A stretch of DNA of 64,000 bases from Pseudomonas lundensis (lineage in GTDB: Bacteria; Pseudomonadota; Gammaproteobacteria; Pseudomonadales; Pseudomonadaceae): positions 62,001-126,000 of the forward strand of contig NZ_JYKY01000008.1 in NCBI RefSeq assembly GCF_001042985.1, read 5' to 3'. The translations under genes and the position numbers were made by a program. The notes under the pieces were generated by a model that was given only the letters and a program-made list of their open reading frames with translations, was not told where the DNA came from and ran no database searches. Of the stretch, positions 28,356 to 36,733 are shown piece by piece; within the stretch, counting starts at the first letter, position 1, and each line of letters starts with the position of its first letter.

Positions 28356-30521
28356 ATGACCAAGCGCAAGTCAGCCCCACCCGTTACACCGGACGTTGAA
28401 CCCTCACGCCTCAGGGAGGGCCTGCCCTTCCCGCTCGGCGCCACATGGGACGGGCTAGGTGTTAACTTCGCGATTTTTTCGGCCAACGCCACCAAGGTCG
28501 AGCTGTGCCTGTTTGATGAAACCGGTGAAGTGGAACTCGAACGCATCGAACTGCCGGAGTACACCGACGAGACCTACCACGGCTACTTGCCCGATGCGCA
28601 CCCCGGCCAGATCTACGGCTACCGGGTCTACGGCCCGTATGACCCACAAAACGGTCATCGCTTCAACCACAACAAATTGCTGATCGACCCCTACGCCAAA
28701 CAATTGGTGGGCGAACTCAAGTGGTCAGAAGCCCTGTTCGGCTACACCATCGGCCACCCGGACGGCGATTTGAGCTTCGATGAACGCGACAGCGCGCCGT
28801 TCGTGCCCAAATGCAAAGTCATCGACCCGGCCCATACCTGGGGCCACGACCACCGCCTGATCGTGCCGTGGGACAAAACCATCTTTTATGAAACCCACGT
28901 GCGCGGCATCAGCATGCGCCACCCCGATGTGCCGGACGCCGTGCGCGGCACCTTTGCCGGGTTGATGGTGGATGAGGTGATCGAGCACATTCGCAAACTC
29001 GGGGTCACCAGCGTCGAGCTGCTGCCGGTGCATGCGTTCGTCAACGACCAGCACCTGCTGCAAAAGGGCATGACCAACTACTGGGGCTACAACAGCATTG
29101 CGTTCTTCGCCCCCGACCCACGCTACCTGGCCAGCGGTAAAATCGCCGAATTCAAGGAAATGGTCGCGCACCTGCACGAGGCCGGGCTCGAAGTGATTCT
29201 GGACGTGGTCTACAACCACACTGCCGAGGGCAACGAGCAAGGCCCGACCCTGTCCATGCGCGGCATCGACAACGCGTCGTACTACCGCCTGATGCCAGAC
29301 GACAAGCGCTACTACATCAACGATTCCGGCACCGGCAACACGTTAGACCTGAGCCACCCGTGCGTGCTGCAAATGGTCACCGACTCGCTGCGCTATTGGG
29401 CCCATGAGATGCATGTCGACGGGTTCCGCTTTGACCTGGCCACGATTCTGGGCCGCTACCACGACGGTTTTAACGAGCGACACAGTTTCCTCGTGGCCTG
29501 CCGTCAGGACCCGTTGCTGCGGCAAGTGAAAATGATCGCAGAACCCTGGGACTGCGGCCCCGGCGGCTACCAAGTCGGGGGCTTCCCGCCGGGCTGGGCC
29601 GAGTGGAACGACCGCTTTCGCGACACCGTGCGGGCCTTCTGGAAAGGCGATGACGGGCAACTGGCCGACTTCGCGGCACGCATGACCGCCTCCGGCGAGC
29701 TGTACAACCAGCGCGGACGGCGACCTTATTCCTCGGTCAACTTCATCACCGCCCACGATGGCTTCACGCTGCACGACCTGGTGTCCTACAACGACAAGCA
29801 CAACGAAGCCAACGACGAAAACAACCAGGACGGCAGCAACAACAACCTGTCATGGAACCACGGCGTCGAAGGGCCGACCGACGACCCCGAAATCAATGCC
29901 CTGCGCCTGCGCCAGATGCGCAACTTCTTTGCCACCCTGCTGCTGGCCCAAGGCACACCGATGATCGTCGCCGGGGATGAATTCGCCCGGACCCAGCACG
30001 GCAATAACAACGCCTACTGTCAGGACAGCGAAATCGGCTGGATCAACTGGGACCTGGACGAAGACGGCAAGTCGTTGCTCAAGTTCGTCAAGCGCCTGAT
30101 CAAACTGCGCAACAGCTACCCGATCCTGCGCCGTAGCCGCTTTCTGGTGGGGCATTACAACGAGGAGCTGGGGGTCAAGGACGTCACGTGGCTGGCCCCG
30201 GATGGCAATGAAATGTCCATCGAACAGTGGGAAGACCCGCAAAGCCGCAGTTTCGGCATGCTGCTCGACGGCCGGGCGCAGGTGTCCGGGGTCCAGCGCT
30301 CAGGCGCCGATGCCACCTTGCTGATCGCGTTCAACGCCCAGCATGACGGCGTGGACTTCATTTTGCCCCACGTGCCTGAAGGCACAGGCTGGATCTGCAA
30401 GTTCGACACCTTCGACCCGGACTTCAAGCGCCCGCACACCCTGGCGTTCGGCAGCACTTACGGCGTTAACGGCCGTTCGGTGGTGCTGTTCGAACTGGAG
30501 CATCTCAAGGACGCGGGCTGA
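28356..30521 (+). CDS. glgX: Glycogen debranching enzyme GlgX
   Basis: GlgX (GH13, isoamylase type) cuts alpha-1,6 branches from glycogen-like glucan. The start at ATG 28356 has CAGGAG 5-10 bases before it and gives 721 residues. The N-terminal CBM48-like domain (LGATWDGLGVNFAIFSANAT) is followed by the barrel with VDGFRFDLATILGR (nucleophile), IAEPWDCGPGG (acid/base) and FITAHDGFTLHDL. The gene ends 2 bases before the next start, so the acyl-CoA dehydrogenase-like gene is in the same transcript. Confidence 0.94.
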   Translation: MTKRKSAPPVTPDVEPSRLREGLPFPLGATWDGLGVNFAIFSANATKVELCLFDETGEVELERIELPEYTDETYHGYLPDAHPGQIYGYRVYGPYDPQNGHRFNHNKLLIDPYAKQLVGELKWSEALFGYTIGHPDGDLSFDERDSAPFVPKCKVIDPAHTWGHDHRLIVPWDKTIFYETHVRGISMRHPDVPDAVRGTFAGLMVDEVIEHIRKLGVTSVELLPVHAFVNDQHLLQKGMTNYWGYNSIAFFAPDPRYLASGKIAEFKEMVAHLHEAGLEVILDVVYNHTAEGNEQGPTLSMRGIDNASYYRLMPDDKRYYINDSGTGNTLDLSHPCVLQMVTDSLRYWAHEMHVDGFRFDLATILGRYHDGFNERHSFLVACRQDPLLRQVKMIAEPWDCGPGGYQVGGFPPGWAEWNDRFRDTVRAFWKGDDGQLADFAARMTASGELYNQRGRRPYSSVNFITAHDGFTLHDLVSYNDKHNEANDENNQDGSNNNLSWNHGVEGPTDDPEINALRLRQMRNFFATLLLAQGTPMIVAGDEFARTQHGNNNAYCQDSEIGWINWDLDEDGKSLLKFVKRLIKLRNSYPILRRSRFLVGHYNEELGVKDVTWLAPDGNEMSIEQWEDPQSRSFGMLLDGRAQVSGVQRSGADATLLIAFNAQHDGVDFILPHVPEGTGWICKFDTFDPDFKRPHTLAFGSTYGVNGRSVVLFELEHLKDAG

Positions 30522-30523
30522 CC

Positions 30524-31525
30524 ATGAATCTGCATGATTTTCTCGAAGATTGTGCCTCGCCCCTGAACACCCCGCAGGCACTGGGGCAGTGCTTGCGGCA
30601 CATGGTCGAGGCCGGGCTGGATCAATTGCCCCTGCCCGGCAGCGGATTGACCCTGCAACGCTGGCAGCAACTGGCGCTGGTGGCCGGGCATGACTTGGGG
30701 CTGTGCAAAGTGTACGAAGGCCACACCGATGCACTGGCCACGCTGCGTGAACTGGGCGCCCGGCCGGTGCCTCCCGGCAGCACGTGGGGCCTGTGGGCCG
30801 CCGAGCCGCCCAATGCCCGCGTGCACCTGCGCGAGGTGAACGGCCACTGGCAAATCAGCGGGCGTAAAGCCTGGTGCTCAGGGGCGGGCGTGGTCAGTCA
30901 CGGGTTGCTCACGGTCTGGGATGAACAAGGCGGCCAGCAACTGGTGGCGGTCGACATGCAACAGCCGGGGGTCAGCGTTTCCAGTGAAGGCTGGGAAGCC
31001 GTGGGCATGGCGGCGACGGCCAGTGTCGACATTCTGTTTGAGCAGGTGCCCTGCACCCGCGTGGGGCAACCCGGCGACTATTTGCATCGCCCCGGCTTTT
31101 GGCAGGGCGCCATCGGCATTGCCGCGTGCTGGTATGGCGCGGCATACCGGCTGGGCGAGTCCCTGCAACAACACGCTGCCCAACGCGCCGAACCCCATGC
31201 ACTGGCGCATTTGGGCGCGGTGCAGGCGGCGCTGTTCGGGGCACGCAACACCCTTATCGTGTGCGCAGGGCAGCTGGACGAAGCGCCCACCGCCGACTGT
31301 CAGGCACTGGCCCGGCAAACCCGGGCGCAGGTCGAAGACGTTGCCGAACAGGTGCTTCGCCACGTCGGCCGCGCACTAGGGGCCGGGCCGTTTTGCAAAG
31401 ACCCGCACTTTGCCCGCCTGAGCGCCGACCTGCCGGTTTACCTGCGCCAAAGTCATGCTGAACGCGACCTGGAAGCCTTGGGCGAATGGGCCGCGCAAAC
31501 GCCTCGCAGGCACTGGCCCCTATGA
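30524..31525 (+). CDS. Acyl-CoA dehydrogenase-like flavoprotein, divergent
   Basis: The protein has 333 residues, shorter than the usual 380 or so of acyl-CoA dehydrogenases. The central beta domain is recognisable (INGHWQISGRKAWCSGAGVV-like region near residue 110, then ATASVDILFEQVPC) and a helical C-terminal half follows. The usual C-terminal catalytic Glu/YEGT region is not evident, so it may be a non-dehydrogenating flavin enzyme such as a monooxygenase-type member or have lost catalysis. It starts 2 bases after glgX and overlaps the PIG-L gene by 4 bases (ATGA), placing it at the head of a coupled four-gene module. Substrate unknown. Confidence 0.75.
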   Translation: MNLHDFLEDCASPLNTPQALGQCLRHMVEAGLDQLPLPGSGLTLQRWQQLALVAGHDLGLCKVYEGHTDALATLRELGARPVPPGSTWGLWAAEPPNARVHLREVNGHWQISGRKAWCSGAGVVSHGLLTVWDEQGGQQLVAVDMQQPGVSVSSEGWEAVGMAATASVDILFEQVPCTRVGQPGDYLHRPGFWQGAIGIAACWYGAAYRLGESLQQHAAQRAEPHALAHLGAVQAALFGARNTLIVCAGQLDEAPTADCQALARQTRAQVEDVAEQVLRHVGRALGAGPFCKDPHFARLSADLPVYLRQSHAERDLEALGEWAAQTPRRHWPL

Positions 31526-32286
31526 AAGAAAACCTGATTGTGGGCAGCGGCACACCGCTGCAACACTGGCGCGACTCTCAACGGCTGGCCAATTTGCCGT
31601 CGGTGGAGGTGACCGAACTGTTGCCGCAAGGCTCGCGGGCGGTCATCGTCGCCCCGCATCCGGACGACGAAGTGTTGGGCACCGGCGGCCTGCTGCAACT
31701 GATCAACACCCTCAACCGCCCGCTGTTGCTGATCTCGGTCACGGATGGCACCGCCAGCCATCCCGGCTCCAGCTTATGGCCCGCGTGCGATTTGGCGTAC
31801 CAACGCGCCCTCGAATCGGAAGAAGCCTTGACCCGCCTGGGCCTGCCGGTGACTGAACTGCACTGGGTCCGGGGCGGTTTTGCTGACAGCCAGGTGGCGG
31901 CCGATGAAGCGTTGCTCACCGCCTTTATCGAACAGCACCTTGAACCGGACGATGTGGTGTTCAGCACGTGGTGCCGCGATGGCCACTGCGATCACGACGC
32001 CGTCGGCCGCGCCAGCCGCCAAGCGGCGGCCAACGTGGGCGCCTGCGTGCATGAACTGCCGATCTGGACCTGGCACTGGGCGCATGACGACGACCCGCGC
32101 GTGCCGTGGGAACGCGCACGACGCATCGACCTCAGCGCCCACGCGGTGGCGCGCAAACGCTATGCCGCGCAGGCCTTCACCAGCCAGATCCACGAAGACC
32201 CGAGCACCGGTGCCGGGCCGGTACTCGGCGCACTGGCGCTGGAACGGTTGCTGCAACCCTATGAAGTTGTTTTTGTACAGGGATGA
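31522..32286 (+). CDS. PIG-L family N-deacetylase
   Basis: The start at ATG 31522 overlaps the previous stop (ATGA) and gives 254 residues. The zinc-binding signature APHPDDEVLGTGG lies near residue 45, and the third metal ligand is in GHCDHDAVGRAS. This fold removes N-acetyl groups from amino sugars such as GlcNAc-PI, GlcNAc-inositol or bacillithiol precursors. No LmbE-like thiol biosynthesis genes are nearby. Together with the next two genes it suggests synthesis of a modified amino sugar, perhaps a glycolipid; substrate is unknown. Confidence 0.85.
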   Translation: MKENLIVGSGTPLQHWRDSQRLANLPSVEVTELLPQGSRAVIVAPHPDDEVLGTGGLLQLINTLNRPLLLISVTDGTASHPGSSLWPACDLAYQRALESEEALTRLGLPVTELHWVRGGFADSQVAADEALLTAFIEQHLEPDDVVFSTWCRDGHCDHDAVGRASRQAAANVGACVHELPIWTWHWAHDDDPRVPWERARRIDLSAHAVARKRYAAQAFTSQIHEDPSTGAGPVLGALALERLLQPYEVVFVQG

Positions 32287-32289
32287 ACC

Positions 32290-32889
32290 ATGAGTGTCTC
32301 GACTGCTTTTTTTGATCAGCTCTACGCCCACAACAATGACCCGTGGGCCTTTCGCGAGCGTTGGTATGAACAACGCAAGCGCGCCATCACCCTGGCCAGC
32401 CTGCCGCGCCAGCATTACCCGGCGATTTTCGAGGTGGGCTGCGCCAATGGCGAGTTAAGCGCCGGGCTGGCGCAGCGTACCGATTGGCTGCTGGCGTGCG
32501 ACACCTCGGCCAAGGCCGTGGAACTGGCGCGCCAGCGTCTGAGCGACTGCCCCAACGTTGAAGTGCGCAAAAGCCGCGTGCCTGAACAGTGGCCCGAGCG
32601 CCGCTTCGACCTGATCGTCATCAGCGAAGTGGCGTATTACCTGGACCCTAAAGCGCTGGAAGAGTTGATCGAACTGGCCCTGCTCAGCCTGCCCCCCGAC
32701 GGCCAACTGCTGGCCTGTCACTGGCGAGCGCCCATCGAAGGCTGCGCGCTGACCGGTGACGAGGTGCACGCCCTGCTCCACAACGCGTTGAGCTGGCCGC
32801 GACTGGCGCAGCACGTTGAAGACGATTTCATCCTTGAAGTGTGGGGTCGCGACCCTATGTCTGTAGCCAGCCTGGAGGGATTGCGATGA
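32290..32889 (+). CDS. NodS-like SAM-dependent methyltransferase
   Basis: The protein has 199 residues, a class I methyltransferase. Motif I is IFEVGCANGELSAGLA near residue 43, followed by LLACDTSAKAVELAR and RFDLIVISEVAYYL. The overall pattern, including NDPWAFRERWYEQRKR near the start, resembles NodS, which N-methylates the deacetylated glucosamine of Nod factor in rhizobia. Following a PIG-L deacetylase, the same chemistry (deacetylate, then N-methylate) is possible here but not shown. Its stop overlaps the next start by 4 bases. Confidence 0.82.
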   Translation: MSVSTAFFDQLYAHNNDPWAFRERWYEQRKRAITLASLPRQHYPAIFEVGCANGELSAGLAQRTDWLLACDTSAKAVELARQRLSDCPNVEVRKSRVPEQWPERRFDLIVISEVAYYLDPKALEELIELALLSLPPDGQLLACHWRAPIEGCALTGDEVHALLHNALSWPRLAQHVEDDFILEVWGRDPMSVASLEGLR

Positions 32890-33587
32890 TCGGCGTGCTG
32901 ATTCCCGCGCATAACGAACAGGCACTGATTGCCCATTGCCTGCATGCCGTGCTCAGCGCCAGCCGTCATCCGCAGCTCAAGGCAGAACCGGTGCGCGTGC
33001 TGGTGGTGCTCGACAGTTGCGACGACCTGTCGGCCGACATTGCGGCGCAATACGACGTCGACGTGCTGGCGATTAATGCCCGTAACGTGGGCGCCGCCCG
33101 TGGCGCCGGTGCGCAATGGCTGTTGGAACGCGGCGCACGCTGGATCTCGTGTACCGATGCCGACAGCCGCGTGGCCGAAGATTGGCTGGTGGCGCAGTTG
33201 GCGTTGGGCAAAGACGCGGTGTGCGGCACGGTGACCGTCGAAGACTGGGGCAGCGCCATCGATGAGGCGGCCCGCGCCCGCTACCAGGCGGCCTATCAAG
33301 CACGGGACGGCCATCGACATATCCATGGCGCCAACCTGGGCTTCAGTGCCAACGCCTACCGGCGCGCCGGGGGATTCCAGCCGCTGGCGTGTCACGAAGA
33401 CGTGCACCTGGTCAAGCAGCTGGAGGCGTGCGGCGCGTCCATCGCCTGGAGCCACCGCCCGCAAGTCATCACCAGCGCCCGGCTCGACTGCCGCGCCGCA
33501 GGCGGTTTTGGTGATTACTTAAGGTCGCTGCTTAGCGTGGCCGAACATGACCAACATCAAGCGGGGTCGCGACCCGACGCGCTATAA
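32886..33587 (+). CDS. Family 2 glycosyltransferase
   Basis: ATG 32886 overlaps the methyltransferase stop (ATGA) and gives 233 residues. The GT-A fold begins IGVLIPAHNEQALIAHC; the metal-binding DxD equivalent is in SCTDADSRVAEDW, and the acceptor-side motif is LACHEDVHLVKQLE. No membrane helices are visible, so it is a soluble or peripheral transferase, unlike the processive NodC or BcsA enzymes. It completes the coupled four-gene module. Donor and acceptor are unknown. Confidence 0.83.
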   Translation: MIGVLIPAHNEQALIAHCLHAVLSASRHPQLKAEPVRVLVVLDSCDDLSADIAAQYDVDVLAINARNVGAARGAGAQWLLERGARWISCTDADSRVAEDWLVAQLALGKDAVCGTVTVEDWGSAIDEAARARYQAAYQARDGHRHIHGANLGFSANAYRRAGGFQPLACHEDVHLVKQLEACGASIAWSHRPQVITSARLDCRAAGGFGDYLRSLLSVAEHDQHQAGSRPDAL

Positions 33588-33661
33588 AAAGGCAGTGCCG
33601 CACCTGAACGGCCTGTCTCGGCATGCGTCGAACCCAGGTGACCCCACGCACAGGAGAGACC

Positions 33662-34462
33662 ATGACCCTCGATATAGCCGGTAACAACCTTGAACCCCCT
33701 GCTCCGCTGACAGCGCCTGCCGTGCACCGCATGAAGGTGCTGACCGTCAACACCCACAAGGGGTTTACCGCCTTCAATCGACGTTTCATCCTGCCGGAAC
33801 TGCGCGACGCCGTGCGCAGCACCGGGGCCGATCTGGTGTTTTTGCAGGAAGTGCTCGGCGAGCATGAGAAACATGCGTCGCGCTACGACCAATGGCCTGC
33901 CATGTCGCAGTACGAGTTTTTGGCCGACAGCATGTGGAACGATTTTGCCTACGGTCGCAATGCGGTTTACCCGGACGGCCACCACGGCAATGCCGTGCTG
34001 TCCAAATACCCGATCAAATCGTGGCGCAATCTGGACGTCTCCATCACCGGCCCGGAACGCCGCGGCCTGCTGCACTGCGTACTGGATGTACCCGGCCATG
34101 ACCAGGTGCACGCGATTTGCGTGCACTTGAGCTTGCTGGAGAGTCATCGCCAGTTACAGATTGTGTTGCTCAACCAACTGCTCAAGTCCTTGCCGCCCGA
34201 AGACCCGGTCATCATCGCCGGGGACTTCAACGACTGGAAACAGCAAGGCAACGCCGCGCTCAGGCAGCGAGACGACCTGCATGAGGCCTTCGAGCGCCAC
34301 CACGGCAAACTGGCGAAAACCTACCCGGCGCGCTGGCCCCTGCTGAGGCTGGACCGCATTTACCTGCGCAACGCCCGCAGCCGCAACCCGCAAATCCTCG
34401 ACGGCAAACCCTGGACTCACCTATCGGACCATTTGCCGTTGTCGGTCGAGGTGCATTTGTAG
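33662..34462 (+). CDS. Endonuclease/exonuclease/phosphatase (EEP) family protein
   Basis: ATG 33662 has GGAGAG 8 bases upstream and gives 266 residues. The EEP fold motifs occur in order: VNTHKGF, LVFLQEVLGEH (metal-binding Glu), GNAVLSKYPI, AICVHLSLLESHR, IIAGDFNDW and the catalytic LSDHLPLSV. Members cut phosphodiesters in DNA or lipids. In other Pseudomonas this gene is usually next to a cardiolipin synthase-like gene, absent here. A 74-base gap separates it from the glycosyltransferase, so it may share the long operon's transcript. Confidence 0.82.
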   Translation: MTLDIAGNNLEPPAPLTAPAVHRMKVLTVNTHKGFTAFNRRFILPELRDAVRSTGADLVFLQEVLGEHEKHASRYDQWPAMSQYEFLADSMWNDFAYGRNAVYPDGHHGNAVLSKYPIKSWRNLDVSITGPERRGLLHCVLDVPGHDQVHAICVHLSLLESHRQLQIVLLNQLLKSLPPEDPVIIAGDFNDWKQQGNAALRQRDDLHEAFERHHGKLAKTYPARWPLLRLDRIYLRNARSRNPQILDGKPWTHLSDHLPLSVEVHL

Positions 34463-34474
34463 TCACTGCCGCTA

Positions 34475-34504
34475 GTCACTGCCGGGGCGTGCCCCGGCAG
34501 TGAC
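34475..34504. terminator. Perfect 14-base hairpin between converging operons
   Basis: GTCACTGCCGGGGC and its complement flank a two-base loop, lying between the EEP stop (34462) and the glgB stop (34508). It can fold on either strand. A direct repeat (TAGTCACTGCCG at 34460 and 34473) abuts it. There is no T run. Confidence 0.65.
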
Positions 34505-34507
34505 CGG

Positions 34508-36733
34508 TCAGTGCGGTTTAAGGATCAACACCCCCAGCGGTGGCAGGTTCAGGGCCAGTGAATGGGTTTGCCCGTGGCTGGGCAGCGGCTCAGTGCCCAC
34601 GCCTGCGCCGTTGCCATAGTTGGAGCCCGCGTAAGTATCGGCGTCGCTGTTGAGCACTTCTTGCCAGGTGCCCGCAAACGGCACGCCAATCCGGTATCCC
34701 TGACGCGGCACGGGGGTGAAGTTGGCCACCACCAGCAGCGGCTGGCCGTCTTTGCTCCAGCGCAACCATGCGTACACGCTGTTGGTGGCGTCATCGCCGA
34801 TCAGCCATTGAAAGCCCTGCGCCACGTCGTCCTGGTCGTGCAGGGCCGGGCAATCGCGGTACAGGCGGTTCAAGTCACCCACCAGTTTCTGCACGCCTTG
34901 GTGTTCGGGGTATTGCAGCAAGTACCAGTCCAGTTGCTGATCGTGGTTCCACTCGCGCCACTGGCCAAACTCGCAGCCCATGAACAACAGCTTTTTGCCC
35001 GGATGGGTCCACATGAAACTCAGGTACGCCCGCAAGTTGGCAAACTTCTGCCAGCGATCACCGGGCATTTTGTCGATCAACGAGTGTTTGCCGTGCACCA
35101 CTTCGTCGTGGGAGATCGGCAGGATGAAGCGCTCGGTCCAGGCATACACCAGCCCGAAGCTCAACTCGTTGTGGTGGTGCGCGCGGTAAACCGGGTCTTG
35201 CTGAATGTAGTGCAGCGAATCATGCATCCAGCCCATGTTCCACTTGTAGGAAAACCCTAACCCGCCTTCATCGGTGCGCTGACTGACGCCCGGCCAGGCC
35301 GTGGACTCTTCAGCGATCATCAGCGCGCCGGGGGCTTCGAGTGCCACCACATCGTTGAGGTGGCGCAAAAAGTCGATGGCTTCCAGGTTCTCCCGCCCGC
35401 CATGCCGGTTCGGGATCCACTCACCGGGTTGACGCGAATAATCGCGGTACAGCATGGACGCCACTGCATCCACCCGCAGCCCGTCGATGTGGAAGTCTTT
35501 GAGCCAGTGCAGCGCGGACGCCAGCATAAAACCGTGAACTTCGGTGCGGCCCAGGTTGTAGATCAGGGTGTTCCAGTCTTTGTGGAAGCCTTCGAGCGGG
35601 TTGGCGTATTCGTACAGCGCCGTGCCATCAAACTGGGCCAGACCGTGCTCGTCATTGGGGAAATGCGCCGGCACCCAGTCCAGAATCACGCCGATACCCG
35701 CCACGTGACAGGCATTCACAAACGCGCCGAAGTCATCCGGCGAGCCATACCGCGCACTCGGAGCGAATTGCGACAGCGGCTGATAGCCCCAAGAGCCGCC
35801 GAACGGGTGTTCCATGATCGGCATCAGCTCGATGTGGGTGAAGCCCATCTCGCGCACGTAAGGGATAAGCCGCTGCGCCAGTTCGTGCCAGGTGTATTGG
35901 CGGGCCACTTCGCCCACCTCGTCCACTTCGCACTGCCACGACCCGACGTGCAGTTCGTAGATCGACAACGGCGCGTCGGGGCGTTGCAACTGGCCACGGG
36001 CCTGCATCCAGTCCTGGTCCTGCCAGTCCACCGCCAGCGGCGAGGCGACTTTGGACGCGGTCTGCGGCGGCAGTTGCGTGGCAAGTGCCATGGGGTCGGC
36101 CTTGAGCGGCAAAATCCCGTGTTCACCCAGAATTTCGTATTTGTAGGCTTCACCCGCCTGCAAACGCGGGATAAAAATTTCCCACACCCCGCTCGGATGG
36201 CGCAGGCGCATCGGGTGGCGGCGGCCATCCCAGATATTGAAATCGCCCACCACCGACACGCGCCGGGCATTGGGCGCCCACACGGCAAAGCGCACGCCGG
36301 GGACGCCGTCGACGCTCATCACCTGAGCGCCCAGGCAATGGCTGAGGTCGCGGTGATTGCCTTCAGCAAACAGGTAAAGGTCCATCTCGCCCAACAGCGG
36401 GCCGAAGCTGTAGGGGTCTTCGCTGGTTTGCTCGCCCCCGGCCCACTGGATACGCAATGCGTACGCACGCGGCTCGGCGAACTGGCCGACGAACAACCCC
36501 GGCACGTCAGGGCACGACAACGGCCCCAGCACGTCGCCTGTTTCGCGGTCGACCACATTGACGCTCAACGCCTGGGGTAAAAACGCCCGAATGCAATACC
36601 CCCCTTGCCCGTCCGCGTGGGGGCCCAACACCGAAAAAGGATCGCGGTGCTCGGCGTTAATCAACGCCTCAATGTCTTGCCGAGTGGGCAATAAACCACC
36701 ACGTGCCTTACCCAGATCCTTGCCAGCACTCAT
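34508..36733 (-). CDS. glgB: 1,4-alpha-glucan branching enzyme
   Basis: GlgB (GH13) makes alpha-1,6 branches in the alpha-glucan. It has 741 residues, with an extra N-terminal beta domain ([17 protein letters not shown]) and the CBM48 ([19 protein letters not shown]) typical of long GlgB proteins. Catalytic parts are [19 protein letters not shown] (nucleophile), [13 protein letters not shown] (acid/base) and [15 protein letters not shown]. Its start overlaps the treS stop by 4 bases. It is the last gene of the glgE-treS-glgB operon, branching the polymer made by GlgE. Confidence 0.95.
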   Translation of the reverse strand: MSAGKDLGKARGGLLPTRQDIEALINAEHRDPFSVLGPHADGQGGYCIRAFLPQALSVNVVDRETGDVLGPLSCPDVPGLFVGQFAEPRAYALRIQWAGGEQTSEDPYSFGPLLGEMDLYLFAEGNHRDLSHCLGAQVMSVDGVPGVRFAVWAPNARRVSVVGDFNIWDGRRHPMRLRHPSGVWEIFIPRLQAGEAYKYEILGEHGILPLKADPMALATQLPPQTASKVASPLAVDWQDQDWMQARGQLQRPDAPLSIYELHVGSWQCEVDEVGEVARQYTWHELAQRLIPYVREMGFTHIELMPIMEHPFGGSWGYQPLSQFAPSARYGSPDDFGAFVNACHVAGIGVILDWVPAHFPNDEHGLAQFDGTALYEYANPLEGFHKDWNTLIYNLGRTEVHGFMLASALHWLKDFHIDGLRVDAVASMLYRDYSRQPGEWIPNRHGGRENLEAIDFLRHLNDVVALEAPGALMIAEESTAWPGVSQRTDEGGLGFSYKWNMGWMHDSLHYIQQDPVYRAHHHNELSFGLVYAWTERFILPISHDEVVHGKHSLIDKMPGDRWQKFANLRAYLSFMWTHPGKKLLFMGCEFGQWREWNHDQQLDWYLLQYPEHQGVQKLVGDLNRLYRDCPALHDQDDVAQGFQWLIGDDATNSVYAWLRWSKDGQPLLVVANFTPVPRQGYRIGVPFAGTWQEVLNSDADTYAGSNYGNGAGVGTEPLPSHGQTHSLALNLPPLGVLILKPH

